From Pseudomonas sp. ATCC 13867 (lineage in GTDB: Bacteria > Pseudomonadota > Gammaproteobacteria > Pseudomonadales > Pseudomonadaceae), in assembly GCF_000349845.1 (NCBI RefSeq), contig NC_020829.1, forward strand, positions 1,798,001 through 1,862,000: a DNA stretch of 64,000 nucleotides, in the 5' to 3' direction. Of this stretch, positions 43,075 through 51,540 are shown one piece after another. The notes below the pieces were generated by a model. The model was not told the DNA's origin. It saw only the letters and a list, made by a program, of their open reading frames with translations, and did no database searches. The position numbers and the translations under genes are program-made. Within the stretch, counting starts at the first letter, position 1. Each line of letters starts with the position of its first letter.

Positions 43075-43968
43075 TCAGCGGCAAGGGATTTCGCCGACCA
43101 CGGTGGTGCGATACATCTCGCGGCGCATGCCGTGGTAGTCCGATACCGGGTAGTGCCAGGTGCTGCGGTTGTCCCAGATCGCCAGGGTACCCTGGGTCCA
43201 GCGCATGCGGCAGGTGAAGGCGGGCTGGGTGGCGATGCTGAACAGGTACTCCAGCAACGGCTGCGACTCGGCGGGGCGCATGCCCTTGATGCCGCTGGTG
43301 TAGGCGGGGTTGATGAAAAGGATCTTCTTGCCGGTTTCCGGGTGGTGGGTCACCAGCGGGTGGGAGCGCACCTCGCCGTCGTGGTTGCCGTAGCGCACTG
43401 CCATGTTTTCCATCAGGTCGTTGTGCTTGGCCTCGGCGCCGTAGGCGCGCTCCGGGCTGTGGATGGCGTCCAGGGTCTCCAGCTGGGCGCGCAGCTTGGG
43501 CGACAGCCATTCGTAGGCCAGTGCCAGGTTGGCGTAGAGGGTGTCGCCGCCGAACGGCGGGATATCGTGGCCGTAGAGCAGGGTGAAGGCGGGCGGGCGC
43601 TCCTGGAAGGACCAGTCGGTGTGCCAGGCGCCACCGAACACCACCGGGGTCTTCTCGTTGGCTTCCTTGACCACCCGCACCACATGAGGATGGTCTTGCA
43701 TGCCGATCACATAGGGCTCACGGCCAAACTCGCCGAAACGCAGGGTGACGGCTTCGAGGTCTTCCACGCTGAGCGACTGGCCACGGATGAACAGCACCTT
43801 GTGTGCCAGCAGGGCCTGGCGCAGCTCGGCGAACCCTTCCTCGCCCAGTTGCTTGAGATCGGCGCCGGTGACGTCCGCACCGATGGCGCCGGTGGCGGGG
43901 ACGATACTGAAGTGGCGGTAGTCGGCTGCGCGGTTCTGACTCGGCAGTGCGTAGAAGAACTCGAACAT
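43075..43968 (-). CDS. TauD/TfdA-family Fe(II)/2-oxoglutarate dioxygenase
   Basis: A 297-residue dioxygenase with HTDW (the first His and Asp iron ligands in GGAWHTDWSFQ), the distal His in RSTWHYPVSDY and the 2-oxoglutarate Arg in MRREMYRT. Family members open sulfonates, aryloxyacids, hypophosphite or carnitine-like substrates by hydroxylation. Which is used here is not evident. It is the first gene of the operon with the FAH-family hydratase and is divergent from an AraC regulator. Confidence 0.85.
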   Translation of the reverse strand: MFEFFYALPSQNRAADYRHFSIVPATGAIGADVTGADLKQLGEEGFAELRQALLAHKVLFIRGQSLSVEDLEAVTLRFGEFGREPYVIGMQDHPHVVRVVKEANEKTPVVFGGAWHTDWSFQERPPAFTLLYGHDIPPFGGDTLYANLALAYEWLSPKLRAQLETLDAIHSPERAYGAEAKHNDLMENMAVRYGNHDGEVRSHPLVTHHPETGKKILFINPAYTSGIKGMRPAESQPLLEYLFSIATQPAFTCRMRWTQGTLAIWDNRSTWHYPVSDYHGMRREMYRTTVVGEIPCR

Positions 43969-44090
43969 GGGGATGCCTCTTGTGGGTGTTGTTGGCCACT
44001 CAAGGATGGTCAGCGCGCGGGCTTTCTTCCATGATGAAATCCGCCAAAAATTGATTTTTTCCGCCAGAGCAAACCACCAAGGAGCCCGCG

Positions 44091-45122
44091 ATGGATTGGC
44101 GCCAGACCCGTGAGATCACCGGCGTACGCTACCTGCTCGACAGCGCCCGCGAGGAGGGGCTGGCCGAGGACGAGTGCCTGGTGGGTAGCGCCATTGCGCC
44201 GGCGGACCTGCAGGCACGCGCCGGGCGTATCCAGGCATGGCAGGAGCTGGCGGTGATCCGCAATCTGCTGCAGCGGGTCGCTCGGCCCGGTCTTGGCCTG
44301 TCTACCGGACGGCGCTATCACCTCACCTCGCTGGGGTTGCTGGGTTTCACCATGCTCGCCAGCCGTACGCTGCAGGAGGCCTTCGAGACCTTCGGGCGCT
44401 TCCAGAGCCTCGCGCTGACCCTTTGTCCGGTCAGCAGCGAGCTGGAGGCGCGCGGGCTGTGGCTGCTGTTCGATGACCGCGTGCTGCCCGAGGACGCCCG
44501 CGCCTTTGTGGTGGAACGGGGTATCGCCGGGTGCTGGCAACTGTCCGGCGAATTGCTGCAACGACCGCTGCAACCATTGGCCATCGAGCTGCGCTGTGCC
44601 GCGCCGGCGGATGACGGAGCGTTCCGCGAGATGTTCGGCATCGCGCCCAGCTTCGATGCTCCGCGCAACGCAATGCTGTTTGCCGCGGAGGATTTGCGGG
44701 TGCCGTTGCCCCAGGCGCAGATCAGCGCCCGCGACAGCGGCGAGCAACTGTGCGAACGCCTGTGCGGCGAACTGGCCCTGACCCTGGCCGCCACAGCCAC
44801 TGCGCGGCAGGTGCAGCAATTGCTGCTGCGCGACTCCGCGACCCTGCTGGGCGCCGCGCAGGTGGCTGAGCGGCTGGGCCTTTCCGAGCGCACGCTGCAA
44901 CGGCGTCTGGCGGAGGAAGGGCAGAGTCTTCAGGTGCTCAACGATGGCATCAAGCAGCGTCTTGCCGAACGTCTTTTACGCGAGTCGCCGATGGACCTGC
45001 AGGGCATCGCGCAGTGCCTGGGGTATGCTGAGGCGGCGAGTTTTTCCCGTGCTTTCCGGCGTTGGACGGGGCAGTCGCCGGGACGCTGGAAACGTCAGTC
45101 CGGAACCCTGCCGACGCGCTGA
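44091..45122 (+). CDS. AraC family transcriptional regulator (PF12625 type)
   Basis: A 343-residue regulator with a long N-terminal ligand domain of the Arabinose_bd type (about 15-205, with LGLSTGRRYHLTSLGLLGFTMLASRTLQEAFETFGRF) and a C-terminal AraC double helix-turn-helix (about 235-335, with LLGAAQVAERLGLSERTLQRRLAEEGQSL and IAQCLGYAEAASFSRAFRRWTGQSPGRWK). AAGGAG precedes ATG 44091. It is divergent from the dioxygenase/hydratase operon across 122 bp, which it presumably activates. It is OruR/MmoR-like in build. Confidence 0.88.
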   Translation: MDWRQTREITGVRYLLDSAREEGLAEDECLVGSAIAPADLQARAGRIQAWQELAVIRNLLQRVARPGLGLSTGRRYHLTSLGLLGFTMLASRTLQEAFETFGRFQSLALTLCPVSSELEARGLWLLFDDRVLPEDARAFVVERGIAGCWQLSGELLQRPLQPLAIELRCAAPADDGAFREMFGIAPSFDAPRNAMLFAAEDLRVPLPQAQISARDSGEQLCERLCGELALTLAATATARQVQQLLLRDSATLLGAAQVAERLGLSERTLQRRLAEEGQSLQVLNDGIKQRLAERLLRESPMDLQGIAQCLGYAEAASFSRAFRRWTGQSPGRWKRQSGTLPTR

Positions 45123-45243
45123 AGTCGAACCGCCCGCGAAGCCTCTGGAATGGGCAGGAATACCGAGATAGAGCCTCGCAAGCTGGCGGTTAGCCATCCC
45201 GCGAGGATTAATTTCGCGCGCGTCCCATCCGTTGCCCTGAAGA

Positions 45244-45271
45244 GGCGCATCGCCTTTTCCCGCGATGCGCC
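45244..45271 (+). other. Perfect hairpin upstream of a micro-ORF and pvdQ
   Basis: GGCGCATCGC (45244-45253) pairs perfectly with GCGATGCGCC (45262-45271) around an 8-nt loop. It ends nine bases before the AAGGAG site of the small frame at 45293, so it lies in a plausible leader RNA of pvdQ. Confidence 0.5.
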
Positions 45272-45292
45272 CATGACAAGAAGGAGAACGTC

Positions 45293-45373
45293 ATGCCCTC
45301 AGCAACCTGTCCGCGCACGGGCCCTGGAACGGACGCCGAAACGCATTCCACCGCACTGCATTGGCCGGCGTGA
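45293..45373 (+). CDS. Candidate 26-codon leader ORF upstream of pvdQ
   Basis: ATG 45293 is preceded by a near-ideal AAGGAG with 6-bp spacing and runs 26 codons (MPSATCPRTGPGTDAETHST...) to TGA, 96 bp before pvdQ. No known peptide was recognised. The strong ribosome site and the hairpin directly upstream are the only evidence. It may be a leader peptide or chance. The rest of the 347-bp gap shows nothing else. Confidence 0.35.
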   Translation: MPSATCPRTGPGTDAETHSTALHWPA

Positions 45374-45469
45374 GCCGCCATCCACCGCTTGCACCGGCGG
45401 CCGCGCAAGCGGCGCGACCGTGTGCCCCTGGCCGGGCTTCCGGCCGTTACCCGAGGATTGAGGGATTCG

Positions 45470-47745
45470 ATGAGCAAGACCTTCCGAACGGCCGCCGCGC
45501 TGGGTTGCCTGCTGGCCGCTGGAGTACCCGCGCAGGCCGGCGCCAGCGAACTGCAGGCGCAGATCCGCTGGACCCGCTACGGCATTCCGCACATCCAGGC
45601 GAAGGATGAACTGGGCCTGGGCTACGGCATCGGCTATGCCTACGCTCGTGACAACGCCTGCCTGCTGGCTGAGGAAATCGTCACTGCGCGTGGCGAGCGT
45701 TCGCGCTATTTCGGCGCGGATGGCAAGTCGTCCGCCGGTATCGGCAACCTGCCTTCGGACTTCTTCTACACCTGGCTCAACGACAGCGAATCCCTGCACC
45801 GCATGCACGGCGCGCAGCCGCAGCCGATCCGCGATCTGCTGGACGGCTACGCCGCGGGTTACAACCGCTGGCTGTGGGAAACCCAGGCGACCGCTACGCA
45901 ATGCGCGGGCAAGGCGTGGTTGCGGCCGATCGAGGCCGACGATCTGCTGCGTCTGACCCGTCGCCTGCTGGTGCAGTCCGGCGCCGGGCAGTTCGCCGAA
46001 GCGATGCTGGCCGCCACACCTCCCGGGCAAGCGACGACCTCGGTGGTGAGCGACGACGAGGTACTGGCCTCGATGGAGCGCCGCGCGACCTTCCACCAGG
46101 ACCACGGCAGCAACGCAGTGGCAGTGGGCAGCGAGCGTTCGGCGGAGGGCGGCGGGCTGTTGCTGGGCAATCCGCACTTTCCCTGGTCCGGCGCGCTGCG
46201 TTTCTACCAGATGCACCTGAGCATTCCCGGCCAACTCGACGTGATGGGCGCCGCGCTGCCGGGCATGCCGCTGGTGAACATCGGCTTCAGCCGTGACCTG
46301 GCCTGGAGCCACACCGTGGATACCTCCAGCCACTTTACCCTGTATCGCCTCGAGCTCGATCCGCAGGACAGCCACCGCTACCGCGTCGACGGTCAGTCGC
46401 GCCCGCTGCGCGAGGTCACGCTACGGGTGCGGGTACGCGAGGCTGACGGACGCATGAGCACGCGCAGCCATACGCTGTACGAATCCGAATATGGTCCGCT
46501 GCTCAGCGTCCCCGGCAAGTTTCCCTGGAGCGCCGGGGAAGCCTTCGCCCTGCGCGACGCCAACCTGAACAACGACCGGGTGCTGCAGCAGTGGTACGCC
46601 ATCGACCACGCACGTAGCCTCGACGAACTGCGTGGCAGCATCGAGCGCCTGCAGGGCATCCCGTGGGTGAATACCCTGGCCACCGACGCCGGTGGCCAGG
46701 TGCTCTACCTCAACCAGTCGGTGGTGCCTTATCTCAGCGCGCAGCAACTGGCTGACTGCACTGTCGCCGGATTCCAGAAACAGGGGCTGCCGGTACTGCA
46801 GGGCAGTCGCCGGGCCTGCGATTGGGCGGTGCGCCGGGTGCCCGTCCGGGCCTGACGCCGCCGACGCAGATGCCCGCGCTGCTGCGCGAGGACTTCGTGC
46901 AGAACTCCAACGACAGCGCCTGGTTGAGCAACCCTCAGGCGCCGCTGACCGGTTTCTCGCCGCTGGTCAGCCGCGACTCGATCCCGGTCGGTGCCCGCAC
47001 CCGCTTCGCCCTGACGCGTCTGAAGGGCGACGGCAAGATCAGCCCGGACGACCTGCGGAAAATGGTCACCGACAACCGCGTGTACCTCGCCGACCTGCTG
47101 CTGGACGACCTGCTGCAACTCTGCCAGCCAGTACCCGACGGTGCCGCCGCGGCCTGCTCGGCGCTGGGCGCCTGGGACCGCCATGTGAACCTCGACAGCA
47201 ACCCAGGTTTCGCCTACTTCCAGGCCTTCGTCGATCGCTTCGAGAAGATCCCCGACGCCTGGCGCCGGCCTTTCGACCCCAAGCTGCCGCTGGCGACCCC
47301 ATCGGGTATCGCCCTGGACCAGCCCGAGGTCCGGCGCCAGGCCCGGGAGGCGCTGCTGGCGGCGGCGAAGGAAATCGATGGACGCAACATCCGCGCCGAT
47401 GAAACCTGGGGCCAACTGCAGGGCGTGGGCGACCTGAACGCACGCCTGGGCATTCCCGGCGGCACCGGGGAGGAGGGCGTATACAACGCGATTCACTCGG
47501 AGTGGCAGGGCGATCACTACCGGGTGCTCAGCGGCAGCAGCTACATCCAGCTGGTGAGCTTCACCGACGACGGCCCGCAGGCACGGGGGCTGCTGGCCTT
47601 CTCGCAATCCAGCGAGCCCGGCTCGCCGCACTACCGCGACCAGACCGAACTGTTCGCCAGGCAGCAGTGGCCGGAGTTGCCGTTCACCGAGGAACAGATC
47701 AAGGCCGATCCCGCGCTGAAGGTGTTGGACCTGCGGGAACCTTGA
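45470..47745 (+). pseudogene. pvdQ: PvdQ-type acyl-homoserine lactone / pyoverdine acylase, frameshifted
   Basis: The two halves together encode a full PvdQ-like Ntn-hydrolase. Frame 1 (45470-46855) has a signal peptide (MSKTFRTAAALGCLLAAG...PAQA), RWTRYGIPHIQAKDELGLGYGIGYAYARDNACLLAEEIVTARGERSRYF and the self-cleavage site HGSNAVAVG, whose Ser starts the beta chain. It hits TGA at 46853. The second half (about 46824-47745) continues with QNSNDSAWLSNPQAPLTGFSPLVS to RDQTELFARQQWPELPF. One missing G in the GGG run at 46824-46826 explains the break. PvdQ deacylates pyoverdine precursors and long-chain AHLs in the periplasm. As written the gene is broken, but a sequencing error in the homopolymer is possible. 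Confidence 0.85.
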
Positions 47746-47800
47746 GTGATGGAGGGCCCGCTCTTCCGGGATGGCCCGCTCCAACCCCTGAACACCGTAA

Positions 47801-47828
47801 GGCGTACAACCGTTCGCGGTTGTACGCC
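47801..47828. repeat. Family-4 palindrome (12-bp stem, TTCG loop) after pvdQ
   Basis: GGCGTACAACCG (47801-47812) and its complement (47817-47828) enclose a TTCG tetraloop, 55 bp past the pvdQ stop. It may serve as a terminator or REP-like unit. No T run follows. Confidence 0.65.
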
Positions 47829-47888
47829 GGCGCATGCGGTGCCTGCCCGGCTTATGGTCGGGCCCGGTGTGTGCGATGAAGAACACGC

Positions 47889-47915
47889 GGTGGATAGCGT
47901 CGAATGTTATCCACC
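47889..47915. repeat. Half-copy related to the family-3 repeat
   Basis: GGTGGATA and TATCCACC enclose 11 bases and are followed by CTAC, like the GTTATCCGCC...CTAC part of the 29580 repeat. The remainder of the 527-bp gap before the GspC-like gene (47916-48272) shows no gene or clear motif. Confidence 0.5.
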
Positions 47916-48272
47916 CTACGTCTGCACAGTACGGATCCTACGATGCCTTGATGGGGTCCTTCGTGTTCAGTCCCCCCTTTGTTCGGCGGCTTTACCCTGC
48001 TCGGGAGAAGGTTGGCGGGGGACGGCCAGCTTCACGGATCACCGTCCTGTATCAGTTCTGATGCCTTCCCAGGAGCACTTGATTACCTCGCTGGGGAAAA
48101 GTCGTTAGCGCAGGTATGCCTCGGGTTACGCGCCGCGCTGCGAAGTTCATCCGATAAGGCAGCAAGTACGGAAATTTCACTCACATCTGTCGTCATTTGT
48201 GTCGGTTCAGGAATGACAGAATTACAGGCTCTGCTGGCCTGGCGGTCAGTTTCCTCGTTCTGACAATGCTTG

Positions 48273-48743
48273 ATGATTTCGCAAAAAACTCTTCGTCCTT
48301 ATCTGCTGATCGCTGGGTTGGGGATTGCTGTCGGGTCACTGCTCCGGCCGGCCCAGCTTGGCCCCCCGGAAAGCAATCTGGAAACTGATTGGAGCCTGCC
48401 TGAGCCTCCGCAAAAACCATTTGGCCCCACCGTCGCTACAGACATTTCTTCCCTCTCATGGTGGGGAGAGAAGCACGAGTCGCTGGCAATGCAGGGCAGC
48501 CATGAGGCCTCAACCGTCGTCAAGCGCAAGGTGGCCTGGTGCTTCAAAGGCGTGGTCTTGATGGCTAACAAGCGCTATGCGCTGGTAGCGGAGGACGCCA
48601 ACGCCCAACCCAAGCGATATCTGCCAGGAGAGTCCCTGCCGGGTGGCGAGCGCTTGGAGATGATTGACGCTCAAGGAATTCGTTTTTCTCTCCCTGACGA
48701 AGGGGGCGATCAGGAAAGGAAACTCTATGTACCAGCCGAATAA
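48273..48743 (+). CDS. Minimal GspC-like (type II secretion) inner-membrane protein
   Basis: A 156-residue protein with one N-terminal transmembrane helix (about 8-26, LLIAGLGIAVGSLL), a Pro-rich periplasmic stretch and a C-terminal domain (about 85-156, KGVVLMANKRYALVAEDANAQPKRYLPGESLPGGERLEMIDAQGIRFSL). This matches the homology region of GspC/XcpP, which binds the secretin N0 domain. The PDZ or coiled-coil end of full GspC is missing. The stop lies 17 bp inside the next gene. ATG 48273 has only a weak ribosome site, and TTG 48270 is an alternative. Identification as GspC-like rests on fold pattern plus the neighbouring secretin. Confidence 0.65.
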   Translation: MISQKTLRPYLLIAGLGIAVGSLLRPAQLGPPESNLETDWSLPEPPQKPFGPTVATDISSLSWWGEKHESLAMQGSHEASTVVKRKVAWCFKGVVLMANKRYALVAEDANAQPKRYLPGESLPGGERLEMIDAQGIRFSLPDEGGDQERKLYVPAE

Positions 48744-51033
48744 AGTCCTTCTACCATTCGTGCGGCGCGCACTTCTGGCGGCGCTCTGTGGGGGCGCAAT
48801 AGGAGGATGTACTACCGAACCGATGAAAATTCCAGAATCACTGCGTACCGGGGCCTCGGCGGAGGAAGCCGAAGCGGTGCCTGGAAACGCAAGTTCTCCC
48901 GGCACAGGCAATGGTGGTTCAAGAGAAGCCCAGGGGCCCGCGTTCGGGACAACGCCCCAGGCGGGCAGGAGTGCTCAGGCCGGGGTAGTGGACAAGCTGG
49001 ACCGTGTGAAGCTGGATGATGGAAAGGCCGATGTCACCGTCAACGTTGAGGACGTGACGTTGGCTGCCTTCATCAATGAGGTATTCGGGAACATCCTGGG
49101 GCTTTCCTTTGAAATCGATAACAACCTGAAGAACAAAGCGGACCGTGTGACTTTGCGGCTCGAACAGCCTCAGACCTCGCAGATGGTTTACAACGTGGCC
49201 TCGCAGGTAATGGCGAACTATGGTGTGGAAATCGTCAAGCAAGGCGATGTGCTGCGCTTCCAGATCAAGCAGATCGGCCTGAGCCCGGACGAGCCGCCGA
49301 TTCTCATCAGTGGTGATGCACGTCCTGATGTGCCTATTGCGTATCGGCCGGTGTTCCAGTTTGTCCAGTTACACAATGTCGATGCCAAGGATGTGATCCC
49401 TTGGCTCAGCAGTGCGTATGAAAAATCGGGCCTTACAGCCACCGCTGATGGTGCTCGTGGTGGGCTGATGCTGAAAGGGATGTCATCCATCGTCACTCAG
49501 GCAGCCAAAGCTGTCGAGTTATTGGATCAACCTTTCATGCGGGGGCAGTACAGCCTGCGTATCGACCCGGCCTTTGTTTCGTCGGAGACACTTGCCAAGC
49601 AACTCAAGACCTTGCTGGTGGCCCAGGGCTACAGCGTCGGATTGGGAGAGGCGTCCGGCAGTATCGTGTTGGTGCCGCTGGAAAGTTCGAACGGCCTGAT
49701 TGTCTTTGCCAATCAACAGTCTTTGCTCCGCCTGGTTCGGGAGTGGGCTGAGCAGGCAGATCGTGCGCCCGCAATCAGCGCAGTCGAGGACGGATCGGGA
49801 AGCGCTAAGGAGGGGCTGTTCTTCTATGAAGTGCGTAACACTCGGGCCACTGATCTGGCGAAGTCTCTGCGTTCGCTGATGTCTGGCTTGGGTGGTGGGG
49901 GCGCTTATGGTTTGACGCCTGATCTGAGCAACAGTGCCTCCAAGCGTGCTGCAGTCGATAGTGCCGTGCCCAATCGCCCTGGCTCAGGCGACATGGGCAG
50001 CACTAGAAACGCTGGAGTTTCGCCCTTGTTGCAGTTGGCGGGCACCCAGGCGCTCTTGGGGGGGGCAGGAAATAGCGGCCTGATGGACAGCCTCGCATCA
50101 AGCATGATGGGGGGAGGCACGTTGGTCGAAGATGAGAATCGCAATGCCATTCTTTTCCGGGGGCCTGGGCGTACATGGCAACAGTTGCAGCCGATGCTTA
50201 AACAGTTGGATAGGCCGGCGCGGCAGGTTCTGATTGAAGTAACCATAGCCAGTGTGGATCTCGTTGATAATAGAAGCTTCGGAATCGACTGGTCTTTTGG
50301 TACGGGCGATTTCAGTGATCTGAAAGAAATTGGCAAGAAAATTGAACTAGGCCCAAAGGGTGAGTTCAGCTATCTGATTAATACTGCGGGTGGTGCGCAT
50401 GCGCTGTTAAGCGCGGTTGCGCAAAACAATCGTGCCAGAATATTGGCTACTCCCAGGGTCCTGGTAAAAAGTGGTCAGCAAGCCAATATAAATGTGGGCT
50501 CAGATATCCCCGTCACGACAACGCGTCAGAACGATGGAAGCAGTACAGACGGTACTTCAAACATTATTCAGGGGATATCTTATCGGTCTACAGGTGTGAT
50601 ATTGAACGTTTCGCCTGTTGTCTATTCTAATAATAGAGTGGATCTGACTGTTAGTCAGGAGGTTAGCTCTTCCGGAGCCGGCGGAAGTAGTGGTGGCTCA
50701 TCGGATGGATCTGATAGCTTGACTCCCACCATAACCAGGACATCTATGGAGACGGCGCTGACGCTACAGAGTGGTGGTTCGATATTCATGGGCGGATTGA
50801 TTCGAGAGAATGGAGATGACGGAAAATCCGGTATTCCTTGGTTAAAGGATGTTCCAGTGCTTGGATATCTCTTTGGGAAGAGTAGCGTGAACAAGTCGAG
50901 GAGTGAGGTTGTGATGCTTATACAGCCCTACATTATCGAGGGGGCTGATGAGGCCAGGGATGTCACTGAGAGGCTCAGGCAGATGATTGAGCCTGAGCTG
51001 TCATGTCACAAGAGTCCGGGGGCTTGTGGCTGA
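48727..51033 (+). CDS. Orphan type II secretion secretin (GspD-like lipoprotein)
   Basis: A 768-residue outer-membrane secretin with signal peptide and lipobox AIGGC (Cys28 lipidated), then a low-complexity linker (about 35-90). An N0 domain follows (about 105-185, VTVNVEDVTLAAFINEVFGNILGLSFEIDNNLK), then N1-type repeats, a Gly/Ser-rich insert (about 395-480) and the secretin core (about 495-745, RQVLIEVTIASVDLVDN, RILATPRVLVKSGQQANI, MGGLIRENGDDGKSGIPWLK, VPVLGYLFG). It forms the outer-membrane pore. No gspE-M genes are near. AGGAAAGGAAA precedes ATG 48727. Base composition is clearly less GC-rich after about 49.8 kb. Confidence 0.9.
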   Translation: MYQPNKVLLPFVRRALLAALCGGAIGGCTTEPMKIPESLRTGASAEEAEAVPGNASSPGTGNGGSREAQGPAFGTTPQAGRSAQAGVVDKLDRVKLDDGKADVTVNVEDVTLAAFINEVFGNILGLSFEIDNNLKNKADRVTLRLEQPQTSQMVYNVASQVMANYGVEIVKQGDVLRFQIKQIGLSPDEPPILISGDARPDVPIAYRPVFQFVQLHNVDAKDVIPWLSSAYEKSGLTATADGARGGLMLKGMSSIVTQAAKAVELLDQPFMRGQYSLRIDPAFVSSETLAKQLKTLLVAQGYSVGLGEASGSIVLVPLESSNGLIVFANQQSLLRLVREWAEQADRAPAISAVEDGSGSAKEGLFFYEVRNTRATDLAKSLRSLMSGLGGGGAYGLTPDLSNSASKRAAVDSAVPNRPGSGDMGSTRNAGVSPLLQLAGTQALLGGAGNSGLMDSLASSMMGGGTLVEDENRNAILFRGPGRTWQQLQPMLKQLDRPARQVLIEVTIASVDLVDNRSFGIDWSFGTGDFSDLKEIGKKIELGPKGEFSYLINTAGGAHALLSAVAQNNRARILATPRVLVKSGQQANINVGSDIPVTTTRQNDGSSTDGTSNIIQGISYRSTGVILNVSPVVYSNNRVDLTVSQEVSSSGAGGSSGGSSDGSDSLTPTITRTSMETALTLQSGGSIFMGGLIRENGDDGKSGIPWLKDVPVLGYLFGKSSVNKSRSEVVMLIQPYIIEGADEARDVTERLRQMIEPELSCHKSPGACG

Positions 51034-51085
51034 TGGTGTACTTGGGTTTTTTATATCTCTGATAGTTTGATCTAGGTCAATATTT

Positions 51086-51124
51086 AAAAAATGCCCTGTG
51101 CCGTTGGTATGGGGCATTTTTTTG
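51086..51124 (+). terminator. Intrinsic terminator after the secretin gene
   Basis: AAAAATGCCC pairs with GGGGCATTTTT around a 15-nt loop and ends in a run of T, 53 bp after the secretin stop. It separates the secretin transcript from that of the surface-protein gene. Confidence 0.85.
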
Positions 51125-51540
51125 ATTATTTATGGTATCTGTAGGAAGTTCTTTAAATGCCAGGGAAGAATCTGAAGGATTTATTCCTGAGTGCTTGAGG
51201 AAATTTCTTTGTTTCTGGTTTTGCCCGCTAATGCTCTCTGCTTCTGTTGTTGAAACTCCCTTGTGGTTGTATAAAACCTTCGGAAATCGTAATCCCGAGA
51301 GGGGCGGTTTTTGCTGTAGTAAGCCAAGCTATATATGGGGCTGGGCAGCTAAAGGTATTCGACAACGAGCTCGGTAAAGTCTCAGCAGTTGGCCAACTGC
51401 TGAGGATCACGAGCGGTAGTGAGTGAATATGCAGAGAGCTGATGGTCGCTCCCTACTATCGGACGTCGAACGTTCCATACCTCAGGCTTGCTGAGGGCAA
51501 GAAAATAAATGACTAGTCGATGATATTAGGAGTTATCTAT
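51125..51540 (+). promoter_or_regulatory. A+T-rich leader/promoter region of the exported-protein gene
   Basis: About 415 bp lie between the secretin terminator and the ATG at 51541. They contain two symmetric elements: a 24-bp perfect palindrome at 51381-51404 and a CCTCAG/CTGAGG stem at 51480-51496. No convincing protein is encoded (an 81-codon frame at 51132-51377 looks random). A long leader with stable stems fits a strongly expressed surface-protein mRNA. Confidence 0.5.
51381..51404. promoter_or_regulatory. Perfect 24-bp palindrome in the leader
   Basis: CTCAGCAGTTGG is followed directly by its exact reverse complement. It could be an operator for a dimeric regulator or an mRNA stem. 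It is 137 bp upstream of the start codon. Confidence 0.6.

Noticed and set aside
51132..51377. An 81-codon frame upstream of the exported-protein gene
   Set aside because: Its composition is random, there is no ribosome site, and it overlaps the likely promoter/leader.
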